From contig NC_083602.1 in assembly GCF_029168945.1 (NCBI RefSeq), forward strand, positions 72,436,600-72,500,599: 64,000 nucleotides of DNA, read 5' to 3'. A model generated the notes under the pieces. It had not been told where the DNA came from, did not search any database, and saw only the letters and a list, made by a program, of their open reading frames with translations. A program made the translations under genes and the position numbers. Below are positions 24,591-40,973 of this stretch, piece after piece (the first letter of the stretch is position 1; the number at the start of each line of letters is the position of its first letter). The stretch is from Cannabis sativa. Taxonomy: Eukaryota > Streptophyta > Magnoliopsida > Rosales > Cannabaceae.

Positions 24591-27172
24591 ACATGTCGAT
24601 GCCCTCATCGATGGACCGCAGGAAAATTTTCCTGATCTCGACTCCTAAGCTTACTCCAAGCTTCATCCGAATCCTAAGTCTACACTTGTCTCTCTACCTC
24701 GGTAGAACCACCCTCTCGGTGACGATCTCCCTCGCCCACTCTTGGACTCGATCAAAGAGCTTGTGCCACTATCGCTATTCAGAATCTCCCATAGAGTAGT
24801 GCCTCCGCACTAGAATACTTCCCCCAACATGAACTCCTTCGAGTCCATCACAACGTCCCTCCAGTCAACCAAGTAGCCCTTGCAACACTGACCCTGAAGC
24901 TAACACATCCTCTGATAGTAGCTCACCCGCCAATTGTCCAATGCATACTCCTTTTGACAAGGACTAAGTATGATGCACCCCTTGGGGTGAGGTTCGCAAA
25001 CCAACCGTACCCAACGACACCTACAAAACACGCTTCCACTGAAGCCAAGTCCCTCTGGACAAGTCCCTCCGGAAACTTCACACGCCAACTCCATGGTGCA
25101 CCATCCTCTTGATGGCCATTGAGCAAGACACTCTGATCGTAGGATAAAATTTGGTGTGTCCCACCTGGACGAGGCTCGCAAGCCAACTGCACCCAATGCA
25201 GCACCAATTTCACTCTTACACAAAATTTCTTCGCGAAGTTCTCAACATTGGCCCTCCCGCCCAACCACACACCCACGACTTCATGCAAAAGGTCCCTCTG
25301 ATCCACTGCATACTTGCTCCTCTGAGCTTCTTTCACGTGGTCAATGATCTAACAATCACCCAAAGCCAAAAATTTGCCCTCTAGCTCCTGCTTATTTCGG
25401 CTCTCAAAACTCTGTCACAAGTCCATCTCCCAAAATCACCCTTGCATCCTCTGATGACTCGCTAACTTTTGACAAACTTGATAACACGAAGTCTTACTCT
25501 TAAGACTTGAAGTCATCCCAATCCGCAATCTCCCATCGGCATATGCTCTCTGAACCATTCGGCTTCCACTGTCTCATACAACACTAGTGTCCCTATAAAC
25601 ACAAAACAAGCCCATACATGCCACAAACTATCTCAGTCTTGATCTCAGCCTACGCCCCTGCATATTGTCTATCTGCAGCTTGCAGCAATCATGCAAGTCT
25701 TTGCACTAAACAAACCATCTGTTGTAGTGTTTCCCTCTGGATTCACACACCAAAACTGAACAAGTACCCTGATTCTTCAAACATATGAATTAGTGGGCTC
25801 CCCCACTTCAACTTGGAAAGAACTTCTCTTAGAGGAATACCCCTCAAGATATAGCTCGCAAGCTAACCGCATACTCACATACGGTCCTTCCATTCCAAAT
25901 TTCACTTTGATGAAGTTGCTGAACTAAAGCCTCGGTCATTTGACTCTTTACCCCTCGACATTTTAATATTGCCTTCGTACTTTAGTCCTACTGACTTTCA
26001 CCTTAGGCAAATATTGCCATGGTGTTATCTTAGTACTTGAGTCCTGCAGACTTTCACCCTAGATAACTGGCACTGCCTGTGCCCCGAGTCTTCTTGACTT
26101 TACATCCTGAACAACAATCAATCTCCATGATACTCATCTTGATGCTTGTAATGAATAAGTAGTCTGTTGAGTGAACCGTGAAGGTCTCTCCCCCATTTCA
26201 TCTATTGGCATCCTCGACAACATGCCGACACTCGAATGCCTGACCGCCCCAACTCTTCATGCACACCATGCCATCTAAAAGTGCATCCCACAGGATGTGA
26301 CTCTCGAGTCAACTATCTCATATAGCACCCCATCGATTTTTGTATGCATGCATTGTCCGCTCAACCATCCAACTGATTCACACTTGTCTCACACCCTTCT
26401 AGCTCACACGATGTACTAAGTTCCAATGATTCAACCCTCTGGCCATCATGCAAACTTTAAAACCCTTCTCGACCTTCGCAAGCTCACATGACTACTAAGT
26501 CTCATTGGCATGGCCCTCTGGCCTCCACACAAACTCTAGTGCCATCTCGAGGCTTGCGCTCGGTCTTCTTAGCCATGTTGGCTTCTTTGATGCATTCATT
26601 CCACAACTGCGCATCTCTATTGATGCCCTTATGTGACTTACGCTCGATGGCGCTTTTACAAGCCCACACATCCCACTCAACTGCCTCGGCACTTCCATAT
26701 GGATCTAATAAAAGTCACATGCGAACACCTCCAAGTACAATCATCCTCTGACGATTGCGGCATCTACCCCCCTTGGTCTCCATGTGCGTCCCTCTTGACA
26801 CATTCATGTAGCAATTGAAGCATTCCATGTCTATTCCAAATTTAACCATCTTGGTCATCAACTCTCGACCACTGTCGTGACTAACAAGAATCTGGCAGTC
26901 CCTGCACTACTTCCACACCCCTGCCAATAAGCTTCCTTTTCAACAAAAGCGCCTCCTGCGGCTTACGATGTCACTCAAGCAAACTTGGCCTAGTGTACCA
27001 AGCATACAGTATGGACTACCCAATCAACCTTGTACTATGCCAAAAAGTTTCAAACATTTTGTTGTGCATCTCCACAATTGCACGTGGTAGTTATCTTTCT
27101 AGCATCCTTCGACATGCCTACATCCCCTCTAGGATAAGCCAACCAGGTTCACCTCCCACTGAGATGAACTTG

Positions 27173-27184
27173 GCTCTGATACCA
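27173..27184 (-). promoter_or_regulatory. Primer-binding site of the LARD (tRNA-Met type)
   Basis: Minus strand TGGTATCAGAGC two bases inside LTR-B, the common plant initiator-tRNA primer match. The same site recurs at 22845-22856 next to LTR-A. Confidence 0.8.
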
Positions 27185-27482
27185 ACTATCACGGGCTCAC
27201 CTTTTCAGGCAGCAGAACACCAGTGCGTCACCTTGACTTCTCTAAGCCAAGGTCAGCCTTCCAACTATCCGAGTAACAATGGGCTCATTTTTTGTGCAAC
27301 CGTGTGCCTCGTGCACACTTCCGTCTCTCAAAAAACTCCTGCCGAGTGATGCTCGCAAGCATCCATGAGTGCATCCATGCATTGTGGCTCTCTATCCAAG
27401 ATACTCGCACTGTCCATAGTTCCCACTATGATAAGGCAAATCCCAACACCGACGCTCACCTTGTCACTCGTGACCAAGGTAG

Positions 27483-29351
27483 TGTTGGAATTATTTTACC
27501 AGGATCTAGATTTACTACCATGTATGTTGTTTAACATCCTAAATATGAGTTTCTAAAACAATGTAAATAAACACATATAAAGTTTGAGAAACCTTAAAAT
27601 GAGTGCAGTAGAATTAAATGACTCCTTCCGCTAAGATCTCTAACCCTTGTATCCTTTCTGTAGTAGAGTATCACCAAGATCTGAGCCCGAAACTCCTTCC
27701 TTGTGTTTGGATTCTTCACATTCTTACATACTATGATTGAGGACCAACTTGATGTGTGTGGGCACTTACTCAATCACTAATGGCTGAATTAATTTTGTGA
27801 AGAAAGGCTTATTATTTCGAAATTGAAGAGGAAGAAGAAGGAAGAGGTCTCATCAAAAAGCTAGGTTTTTAGCTTTAGAGGCATTAGTTGGATGAAGAGA
27901 CCATAGCCTCCCTTTTATACTATCTTGAATAGGGTTAGAGTTGAATTATTAGGAATAAAAAAATGATAAAATAGGGTAAAAATTACACTTGATGGCCGAC
28001 CACTTAATGGGCCCCACTCAAGTTTGGGTTTTGTCATTTTTCCTAACTATTTTACCTATTTTTCATAAATACCACTTTTTTTACAATTTCAACCCTATAA
28101 ATGCCAAAACTATTTATTTAATAATTAAAATAACTATCAAATAAAATTTTCATTTATAATATTTATTAATTAGCCCCCATAAAGTCTCTTAATTAATAAA
28201 TAAACCCTAAAACCACTATTTCTTCACAATCAAGCCGTATCTTAGTGAAAAATTGATAAACTAGACATAGTCTAATTTTAGAATTATAAATGATTAATTA
28301 GAATCAATTAACTCAGTCTTACAAGCAGTTTGTCTCTACTAGTATGGGAACCATGGGCCTATATAACCGAGCTTCCAATAAGCAGATCTAAAACTTACCA
28401 AGTAAATTCACTAACTTATTAATTCCTCATGGCATTCACCATAGAACTTGGAATTGCACTCTCAGTTACATAGAACGCTCTATATGTTCCACGATATAGA
28501 TACGCTATTAATTATCAATTGTTATAATCTCAATAATTAATGATCCTCTATAGATGATCTACATTGCAAAGGGATAAAATTACCGTTACACCCTTTTTAT
28601 GTATTTTATCCTTAAAACACTTGGCATCTATAAATGATATTTTAGTGAACTAATATAATCACTAAAATGAGATCTCAATCATTTATCTCTATTCAGCCAA
28701 GCTCGAAGGAAATCATCGTTTCACTTCTAAATACCTATAGAAGCTATAGATTCCATATCTATGTTTAGCGCTCCCACTCAATTGTACCATCATGTTCCCA
28801 AAATGTACGTATCACCCTGACCAAAAAGTAGGCTTAACTAACAAATCAAAGAACATGAATAACACTCTTGAGATCAAACCTAATCATGTCAAGATTAAGA
28901 TCATTTGATCTAGGATCAACTAGGTGATATTGAATTGAATAGATATTACAGTAAATATATCATATCTAATCCAAGTTCAATATCGGTCCCTTCCAATGTA
29001 TACTCCATACAACCGATACTGGTAAACTTTGCTAATGCCCTGGAAAAGACATAACACTTATCCAAGGTGTAAGTATATCTATCGCCGATTATCTTGCAAG
29101 TCTAAATCTAGTGAACTGACAAATCAGGGAATTAAACTTTTGAACATATAATCATGATTATATTCCACTGTGTTGACAACACTATAATCATGAACAAATA
29201 CATATGTTCTGGACTTAATAGAATTTAGACATTAAATATAATCATGAAATAAATCATGTGAACCATGCAACATAAAATGATTTCTGATCTTTATTAATTA
29301 GTAAATCTAATTATATTGAAATGGGTTTTATTTAGGGAACAAAACCCAACA
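27483..29351 (-). mobile_element. Solo LTR 2, same family, inverted
   Basis: 1,869 bp, reading tgttggaatt...aacccaaca on the plus strand, so the family orientation is minus. Perfect TSD GGTAG (27478-27482, 29352-29356). The uninterrupted sister site in LTR-A reads caaggtagtatgtgtggc near 23145. Confidence 0.92.
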
Positions 29352-30899
29352 GGTAGCATATGTGGCAAGATGCCAACACCAAGTCGACGTGCCAACGCTG
29401 TTGGGTTTTGTGCCCTAAATAAAACTCATTTCAATATAATCAAATTTACTAATTAATAAAGATCAGAAATCGCTTTTATGTTGCATGGTTCACATGATTT
29501 ATTTCATGATTATGTTTAATGTATAAATTCTATTAAGTCCAGAAGTTATGTATTTGTTCATAATTATAGTGTCGTCATCACAGTGGAATATAATCATGAT
29601 TATATGTTCAAAAGTTTAATTCCCTGATTTGTCAGTTCACTGGATTTAGACTGGCATGATAATCAGCGATAAGTATACTTACACCTTGGATAAGTGGTAT
29701 GTCCTTTCCAGGGCATTAGAAAAGTTTACCAGTATCGGATGTATGGAGTATACATTGGAAGGGACCGATATTGCTCTTGGATAAGATATCATAAACTTAC
29801 CGTTATATCTTTCTAAGTCAATATCAATGGTTGATCTTAGGTCTATGGATCTGAATCCTGACATGGTTAGGTTCGATCTCAAGAGTGTTATTTGTGTTCC
29901 TTGATTTGTTAGTTAAGCCTACTTTTTGGTCTGAGTGATACGTACATTTTGGGAACATGATAATACAATTGAATGGGAGCGCTAATCTTAGATATGGAAT
30001 CTATAGCTTCTATAGGTATTTAGAAGTGAAACGATGATCTCCTTCGAGCTTGGCTAAATAGAGATAAGTGATTGAGGCCTCATTTCAGTAATTATATTAG
30101 TTTTATTATTTATAGGTAGCTAAGTGTTTTAAGGATAAAATACATTGAAGGGTAGAACGGTAAATTTATCCCTATTTTGTGTAGATCATCTATAAAGGAT
30201 CCTTGACTATTAGGATTGTAACAATGGATAATCATAACATATCTATATCGTGGTACATATAGAGTATTATATATAACTGAGAGTGTATTCAATTCCAAAA
30301 TCTATAGTGGAGCAAGGCAGAATTAATAAGTTGAGAATTTACTTGGTGAATCCTAGATCTACTTATTGAAAGCTCGGTTATATAGGCCCATGGTCCCCTC
30401 ACTAGTTGAGATAATACTGCTTGCAGACGCAGTTAATTGATTTTAATTAATCAATTATAATTCTAAAATTAGACTATCTCTTATTTAAGAATTTTCACTA
30501 AGCAAGGCCTTAATTGTGAAGAAAAGAGGTTTTGTGATCAATTTGTTAATTAAGAGGCTTTGTATGGTCTAATTAATAAATTACATAAATGACAATTTTA
30601 TTTAGTAATTAAATATTTTTGGCATTTATAGGTTTGAATTAGAAAATATGGTATTATTGAAAAGAATAATAAGTGGCTGAAATAAAGTGGCAAAAATCTA
30701 ACTAGAAAGAGGTCCACTATCTTGTACGGCCAAGGTTGATTTTTTGCCTAATATTTTATTCTTTTTTAATCCATATAATTCAACCCTAAGCCCTAATTGA
30801 AACACTATAAAAGGAACATGATACTCTCACTCATCCAACTTTTGTTAACCTGACTATTCAACCAAACCTTGATGAGAGAGTTCCTTCCTTAGTGTTTTC

Positions 30900-32919
<2,020 letters not shown>

Positions 32920-34096
32920 TTTTCTCACCTCCTTCATTGTTCTTCTTACTACGGCCTATAGTGAGTGAGTGCCATGCCCACACATAGTAAGTTAAGTACT
33001 CAATCATAGTGAGTAAGACAGTTGTAACCAAACCCGAAGGAGAGAAAGAGATCCAGATTCAGATCTTAATAATGCTCTGCTACAGAAAGGAATCAAGGGC
33101 TAGAGATCTTGAACGGAAGGAGTCATTCTATTCCGCTGCAATCAATGTAAGGTTTTCTTAAACCCTTATGTGTTTATTTCATTGTTTTAGAGAATTCATA
33201 TTTAGGATGTTAATGAAACATACTTGTTAGTAAATCTAGATCCTGGTAAAATATTCCCAACAAACGCTTCCATAATGCCCCATTCAATACTGTCCGAACA
33301 GTCTCCCTCGTCGCACAAGGACTCCCATACGTCCATGGACCGATCCTCAAGGCGCCATGCCTCCACGCATGTTGGCAGGCCCTTGAGACAAGCCACCAAA
33401 CTAGCAGCATATGTTAGACCTCTGTCTCTTTCCAACATGATGCATCCGTCCCACGCGCGTATGCAAACTAGCCCACAAATGACTACCCGTGTCTTCTCGT
33501 GTTAAGACTCATGGCCAAGGCACTCCACAACATCTCTTGGAGGTTTGGGGCATGTCCCGTGCAAGCGGCATACCAGCAAGCCAATGGAAGTGTACCTCTT
33601 AACCTCAAGCAGCTTCTTAAACGCACTACCGGGTCGACCCGATAATGTCCATGAGTACTCCAACTCATGGAGACATATGAGTCCCCTAGTGATCCTCATA
33701 TGCATGTCCCACTAGTCCTACTGACTAGTAGTAGCTCACTTAGCACCAAGGTGCCTGTGGGTGGTGGAGAGCTGACACCAGGGTACCCCCTTAAAGAGTA
33801 TTCTAAGCTTTTAGCCTTCTAACAGGAACATATATGAATTTGGCTCTATAGACATACGGCCAAACCGTAAACCAAATCACATAGTTTTTCCAAACCGATT
33901 GCACCATTGTATTTGTAGACCCAAATAAATGGGGAATACTAAGTCCCGTCCTAATCCGGACAATATTAAAGATATTTACAAAAATGCCACTACCATACAA
34001 ACTAAGCATCAGCATGTACACCAACATGTGCCACCACTTGGCCAACTTGTGGGAATCACTTAGCTTGTAATGTGTCATCTTGGCACGCACGTTACA

Positions 34097-35040
34097 CAAG
34101 ACCTACCCTTTGAAATGTTAGCATAGCACGACACGACACGATACGACCCATATCTTTTTATGGGTCAGCACGACATAACCCGTATTGTTGCGTGCCTTTC
34201 AAAATATGAGTTGGGTTGGCATGGTACACATGTAATTACAACAATACCCATATCTGTTTCGGCATCGATAAATTTTTTAATTCTTTCTTTTAATGATTGC
34301 GTACAGCAACAGACGTAGAATTTAAATTGAAGAGATTTATACATGTTGACGCAGAAATTTGGTCAATAGTCACTCGCTAGATTGGCGAGAGGAGAAATAT
34401 GTTTAAGTTAGTAAATAGAGAGACACAAAAAATTTATAGTAGTTCACTCCCAATGTCTCGACGGTAATGGAACTACGTCTATTTCGAGTTTTTATTTCTC
34501 ACAAGTTTTACAAGATTATTGGCTAAGGCAAGACCTTCAATTTCTAGAGAGAGATTCTAACACCCTACTAGTTTAGTCGTGCTACAATGTTTTTCAAAAT
34601 TACTGTGCAACCTTTGCTAATCAAAGGGTTTATCAAAAGTGATAAAATTTAAACTTTAATAAATATACATATATTGTATTACATTTATAAAATCTAGGAT
34701 CCCGTATCTATGTTTTTCAACTTTACATAATCAAAAGATGTCGCACAGAGACTACAAAATTGTGAGCCCTAGTTATCCCGAAGATCCAACACTCCAAGTT
34801 GAATATCTCGATATATATAATCTTCATCCAGTTCAAAACTCACTACCGTTCAACAACAGCTTTGCCTTTACCTGCACATAACATAATATTTGTGAGTCGA
34901 CAGACTCAGTAAGAAAAGCATAAAATATAAAAGTATAACTGACCTACGACTAAGTGCCCATACACCTATCAACAACTCATAAACCATGCAAACATGTATA
35001 ATTGAGTCTTGAACGTTCTTGACCATAATACCACATGCAC
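34097..35040. other. Flank with possible LTR fragment of the gypsy element
   Basis: 34120-34200 has cgacacgacacgatacgaccc and a small inverted repeat (gacccata / tatgggtc). 34400-34520 contains ttatagtagttcactccc, a phrase typical of plant LTRs, and lies where the 3' LTR of the minus-strand gypsy remnant should be. No ends could be defined. Confidence 0.4.
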
Positions 35041-35068
35041 TCAGTACTCTAGTAATCTTCTTCCATTT

Positions 35069-38000
35069 CTAGCCAAAAATAATCGACCCTTTGTATTTTC
35101 TTGACAATTTGGGACCTTCGACTCCACAGGCAACATTATGAATTTCTTCCATCTGAGTAGAGATTTCTTCTTGCTCTAAACATCTTGCTAACACCCCATC
35201 TGATGATCGGTAATAAAGTGTCCCACCTATAACAACAAAGTGTTGCATCTCTTTGAGATGAGTCTTTTTCAATTTCGCGAGCTTATCAATCATTTGTTGT
35301 GTCCACTTTTTGCTGGCAGACTCTTTTCCATACCCCGAGGTGATTGAACGCTATTGATTGACTATTTTAAATGTCAAGTTTTGGATTTCCGATACCTCAA
35401 TTTTTAGTAGCCAAAGCATCGGCATACCTATTTTGTGTTCGAGGCATATGCTCGAATTGACATTCCTCAAAATTCTTTGCTAGCTCTTGGGCATTGTTTG
35501 ATATGTTGCCAATGATGGCTCTTTCACAGCAAATTCCCCTTTGACTTGCTGGATAACAAGTTTGGAGTCCCCTCTAATCACAACTTTGCTGACTTCCATT
35601 TTTAGCACGACTGTCATTCCCATAATAAGTGCCTCATACTCAGCTTCATTGTTAGTACAATCAAACGATAACTTATAAGCTAGAATATGATTCTTACCCA
35701 TAGGATCAGTTAATACTATTCCTGCACCTCCTCCTTTAGCGGTTGACGACCCATCAAATGTTATTGCCCACCATTCTTGTGTTCTCTCATTGCAAATCAT
35801 AGCCTCATGTAACTCCCCAGGGATTTCATCCATGAGTAAATTTTCATCATTATCAAGTAAACATGCCAATAGATTAGATAAGGTCTGACTTTTCTGTGCC
35901 TTTGGATACATGACCGTGATATCAAACTCGCTAAGCATTAGTATCCACCGGGCTATTCTACTAGAAGGTATGGGTTTGATAACATAAACTTTCTGGGATC
36001 TGCCTTGGTCATCACTATTATTTGATGTGCTACTAAGTAATGTCGCAATTGCTGGGCTGTGTATACCAAAGCCAAACATTATTTTTCAACATAGGGGTAA
36101 TTTATCTCGGCGTCTTTCAATTTTCGGCTAAGATAATACACAGGCTTTTCTTTCCTTTCGACTTGTTGTGCTAACAGTGTCCTGATAGATGTCTCGGTAA
36201 CAGCTAAATATAATAGTAATGGTACTCCTTGTACTGGTGACATAATAACCTAAGGAGAAGACAACACACTTTTAATCCTGTCAAATGAACTTTGCTGTCT
36301 TTCTCCCCAACAAAATGATACACCCTTCCACATTATGGCCTGTAGTGGATTTGTGAGTTCCACCAAAGCTGGTATAAACATCGTAAGTATGATACTTTTC
36401 CAAGGAAGCTTTTTAGTTCCTTTGCTGACTCTGGTGCTCGCATGGCTTATATAGCCTTAGTTTTATTTTCATCTATGCTTATACCTTTTTTGTGAACAAA
36501 AAACCCTAAGAATTTTCCTGCGCTCACACCAAAGGTACATTTAAGAGGTTTCATAAAAAGTTTGTATCTTTCACACCTTTGGAATGCTCTCTCGAGATCG
36601 CGAATGTAATTAAATTTATTTTGGGATTTGACGACGATATCATCAACATACACTTCTACGTTCTCATGCATCATGTCATGGAATATTGCCGTTATTGCTC
36701 TTTGATAGGTGGCTCCAGCATTTTTCAGACCAAATGGCATGACAGTGTAGTAGAAGTTTTCGAACAAATTTCGAAACGCCATTTTCTCTGCATCTTTTGG
36801 AGACATCTAAATTTGGTTATATCCGCTAAACCCATCCACGAAATAAAAAATCTCACAATTTGTTGTTGCATCAATTAAAGTATCAAGATTCGGCAATGGA
36901 AAGTCATCCTTTGGACAAGCTTTATTAAGATCTCGATAATCAACACGGATTCTTATTTTTCCATTCTTTTTCTATACTGGCACTATGTTAGCCAACCATA
37001 TCGGATGCTTGCATGTGCGAATAAATCTTGCTTTTAGTAATTTTTCAATTTTTGCCTTAATTTGAAGTTGCACCTCTGGCCTGTAATTCCTTCAGGTTTG
37101 CTTTACTGGTTTTGCTTCATGTAGTGTGCTTAATTTGTGAGTGACTAGTTTAGGATCTAGCCCAGACATATCTTTGTATGCACAAGCAAACACATTTCGA
37201 TATTTGCATAATAGCTCCATCAATTCATCTCGTATAGCTACAGGTAAGTCAGTAGAAATGAACATAGGTTTTTTCTCTTCGGGATTTTCTGATAAATTAA
37301 TTTCTTCCAATTTGTTAGACGTGGATTTTGGCTCTTCTTGTAGCTCAAGTGATATTGACTTGTCTTCCACATCCTTTAACAGACCATCAACTTGTGGATG
37401 GGGTAGAACGAACGTATTCTCAACCTCTTCCGCCATAGCAATAGTGGGGCCAGACATGATAGTCAACCCCGCGTACCGTCATAAACAATACGCTCTTTTC
37501 CCATAAGGCAAAGTGACTTTTTGAACCTTCTTTTCTCTTTTGGGCTTGGCAATTGAAGGATAATTTGTTACTGCATATTCTTCCCATTTTGGTAAGCGTA
37601 CTGCACGTGGCCTTGTGACCATTTCCATGTTATTTTCTAAAAGCTCATCAAAGAACATTGCTTCCGCCATGTGAGCTTCTTCTCTAGCAAACAGTGCTTT
37701 GGTAGCTATGATATGAACATCTCTTCCCTGAATGTGTGCCTTGACACATTGATGCAACGTCGATGGCACACAATGATGTGTATGAATCCACTGTCGTCCC
37801 AATAAGAGATGGTACGAAGTGTCTGCTTCTATCACATGGAACCGAGTGGGTCCTCTGTTTGGTCCAACCTCTAGCTCAACAGTCACATACCCCATAGTTT
37901 TTACAGACTTGGCAACAAATCCAGTGAGTGTAATCGGTTGTGGGATTAACCCCCCCTTTGATCTCTTTTATAGCAGAATATACTCCAATTGGCATGAGAT

Positions 38001-38304
38001 TTACTAAAGCTCCATTATCTACTAAAGCACGTTTCGCTTTTAGGCCATTAATTTTTGCCTCGACATATAATGGTCGGTTGTGAAGGAACGGAGACGTTTG
38101 TATGTCAGCATTGGTAAAGACAATCACTTCTTCAGATTTTTTAGCAATATTATGCATTGGGCGCCCTACCATATAACAAGAAGAGCCATGTTGTTGGGAA
38201 ATTTTAAGCAAAACTTCTGTAGCCTTAGTCCTTGCATCTTGGCCAAATTCTAAGCAATCGAAGAAATTACGAAACAATTTAGTTTTTAACAATGGCTCTA
38301 CCAT
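35069..38304 (-). pseudogene. Gypsy pol remnant (PR, RT, RNase H, integrase start)
   Basis: The protease holds ALVDNGALVNLMP, with DNGA where the family usually has DSGA. RT has FENFYYTVMPFGLKNAGATY and the catalytic YVDD box near 36640. RNase H shows AITFDGSSTAKGGGAG, NNEAEYEALI and GDSKLVIQQVKGEF. The last piece has TLYYRSSDGVLARCL and EIHNVACG, the beginning of an H2C2 integrase zinc region. Multiple frame changes and stops break it. Confidence 0.88.
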
Positions 38305-38989
38305 GTTGTCTACTCTTGGTTGTTCTTGTTCTTCTATAATTTCCTCGATATGTATGCTCCCTGATATCCCTATTGAAATGAGGGAAAACTCTTATGTGCA
38401 TGTCATAGCGGCTCCTCCGTTTTGGTGTTGGAGAAACGACATTTGCTCCACCTCATTTTGATCTAAAATAATCTCTCCTTTCTCTAGTCGCTCATGAAAA
38501 ATCTTCCTTAGCGTGTAACACCTCATTGTTGGATGATTAATTTTTCGATGGAAATGACAATAGAGATCATGTTGCTTTTCTTCTGGAGTGGATAATTTCG
38601 TGACAAATGGCAGTACTACTTCTCCATCCTTAATCCATGCTTCTAACAAGATACAAACTCTTTCTTTATCACCAGGACATTCGACTGGTTTATCACTTCG
38701 TTTCCCTTTTTTATGGGCTTCAAAATTTTTGTCTGTCTTGAGCTAGTGCTATGTCAACACCACGTTTTGAACCTTTCCATGGCCTATGTGTTTGGTTGTT
38801 TTGGTTGGACGGCTTGGTCAAACGGAAAATAGTGGCTTCAGTATTTCTTGATTTAGCTATAAGCTCTGCAAAATTGTATATGGCATGGTTTTCAATGTGT
38901 AAGCGATATTCATCCAATATGCCTTTGATACACATTTTGACCAGCTCCTTTTCAGCCATGGTCTCAGCACAATCAAGAGCTTTTTCCCT

Positions 38990-39154
38990 TGTAGAAAATA
39001 GTGAATCGAATTATCTGTGTATTTCATAGAATAGTACATATTTATATACAAAGCTAGGAGACTAGGAAATAGGAAACTACCAACAAAATAGGAAACTACT
39101 AAATACAAGTTACCCTAATTCTTTTACACCTAATATACAGCTAATTCTCTAACA
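38990..39154 (-). repeat. 3' LTR of the copia derivative
   Basis: 165 bp, tgtagaaaatag...attctctaaca on the plus strand; identical to the other LTR by eye. Confidence 0.95.
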
Positions 39155-39161
39155 CTCCCCC

Positions 39162-40635
39162 TCAAGCTGGAGCATAGATGTTAATCATGCCCAGCTTGTT
39201 ACAAAGATAGTCAATTCGCACCCCATTCAAAGCTTTTGTAAAAATATCTCCTAGTTGTTCTCCGGTTTTCACATATCCTGTGGAGATCAGACCTTGTTGA
39301 ATTTTCTCACGAACAAAATGACAATCGATCTCAATGTGCTTAGTTCGCTCGTGGAATACGGGATTCGAGGCAATATGAAGAGCAGCTTGATTATCACACC
39401 ATAATTTTGCTGGAATAGAAGTCTTAAACCCGAATTCGCCAAAAGTCGATAAATCCATATTACCTCACACACGGATCGGGCCATAGCTCTATATTCGATT
39501 CAAAGACGGATCTAGATACAACATTTTGTTTCTTACTCTTCCAAGAGACCTGCATTGCCACCAACAAATACACAATATCCCGAAGTGGATCGTCTATCTA
39601 CCTTGGAGCCTCGCCCAGTACGCATCAGAAAAACACTCAATCTGGGTATGTCCATGATCCTTGTAAACTATACCTCGTCCTGGTGCTCCTTTCAAGTAAC
39701 ATAAAATTTGTTCTAATGCTGCCCAATGATGAATTGTTGGGGAAGACATGAACTGACTGATAACACTAACTGGAAATGCAATATCTGGACGAGTCACAGT
39801 TAAATAATTCAACTTTCCAACTAACCTGCGATATTTCTCGGGATCTTCAAATGGTTTCCCATCACGTGTAAGATGCACGAATTGGATTCATTGGAGCATT
39901 GCAAGGTTTTGATCCCAATTTCCTTGTCTCGCTTAGCAAATCAAGTACATACTTTCTTTCGAGATTTAAAAATACCTTGTTTACTCCGAATAACTTCAAT
40001 CCCCAAGAAATACTTGAGTTCCCCTAAATCTTTCGTGTTAAACTCGGGTGTGAATGAAAGACTTAAGGGATGAGATGCCTTCGCATCATTTCCGTAATAA
40101 CGATGTCATCAACATACACCACTAACAAAATGATACCAACAAATGATCTTTTATAAAACACGTAATGATCCGACTTACTTTTCAACAAACCAAACTTCTC
40201 AACAGCCTGACTAAATTTACCAAACCAAGCACGAGGGCTTTGTTTCAATCCATATAAAGATTTGCGAAGATGACAAACTCGCCCTAACTCCCCCTGAGCA
40301 ACAAACCCAGGAGGTTGCTCCATATATACTTCTTCCTCAAGATCTCCATGAAGAAAAGCATTTTTAATATCAAGCTGATGCAAAGGCCAATGATGAGTAG
40401 CTGCCATGGAAATGAACAGTCGAACAGATGTGAGTTTAGCAACAGGAGAAAAAGTATCACAATAGTCCACTCCATAGGTTTGAGCATAACCCTTGGCAAC
40501 AAGACGGGCCTTTAAGGGAGCAACTGTGCCGTCTGGATTGAATTTAACCGTGAACACCCATTTACACCCGATGGCCTGTTTTCCGGAAGGTAAATCAACC
40601 AAGACCCAAGTACCATTCGCAACCAAAGCATTCAT
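39162..40635 (-). pseudogene. Copia RT and RNase H remnant of the young derivative
   Basis: 40635-40063: NGTWVLVDLPSGKQAIGCKW, KARLVAKGYAQTYGVDY, FLHGDLEEEVYMEQPPGF, SLYGLKQSPRAWF and YVDDIVI. It continues, out of frame, at 39878-39594 (YRRLVGKLNYLTVTRPDIAF) and 39458-39162 (RNase H end: [28 protein letters not shown]). At least two frame breaks despite the young LTRs, so it was probably already defective when it moved. Confidence 0.88.
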
Positions 40636-40808
40636 CTCTTCTTAAAATAATTCATCTTCCTATGTGGGCGGTGAGAAAAAATGGTCACTCCAAATAGGGT
40701 TTTCGAAAAAACAACCCTAAACTCAAACCCTAATTTTTTTTTTTTTTTTCTTTTTTCCAGAACCCTAATTTCGAATTTCGAATTTTGAATCACAATGCTC
40801 TGATACCA

Positions 40809-40973
40809 TGTAGAAAATAGTGAATCGAATTATCTGTGTATTTCATAGAATAGTACATATTTATATACAAAGCTAGGAGACTAGGAAATAGGAAACTACC
40901 AACAAAATAGGAAACTACTAAATACAAGTTACCCTAATTCTTTTACACCTAATATACAGCTAATTCTCTAACA
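40809..40973 (-). repeat. 5' LTR of the copia derivative
   Basis: Same 165 bp as 38990-39154, followed on the minus strand by the tRNA-Met type primer site. Confidence 0.95.

Larger units (their letters stand above)
24576..27186 (-). other. LARD internal region, non-coding
   Basis: 2.6 kb with no meaningful long frame; short frames on both strands have no family signature. A loosely repeated phrase (gctcgcaagccaac and variants) occurs near 24990-25020, 25165-25195 and 25845-25875. The right end (26751-27186) repeats 20554-20582 plus 22464-22858. Confidence 0.7.
38990..40973 (-). mobile_element. Young copia deletion derivative within the gypsy gag
   Basis: Both LTRs are 165 bp (38990-39154 and 40809-40973) and appear identical base for base. 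TSD TCCCT at 38985-38989 and 40974-40978. On the minus strand the right LTR ends CTACA and is followed directly by TGGTATCAGAGC (primer site, 40808-40797). The left LTR is preceded by a polypurine tract (GAGGGGGAG, 39155-39163). The 1.65-kb internal part has only RT and RNase H; gag, protease and integrase are absent, so its enzymes came from elsewhere or the deletion followed insertion. Confidence 0.93.
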
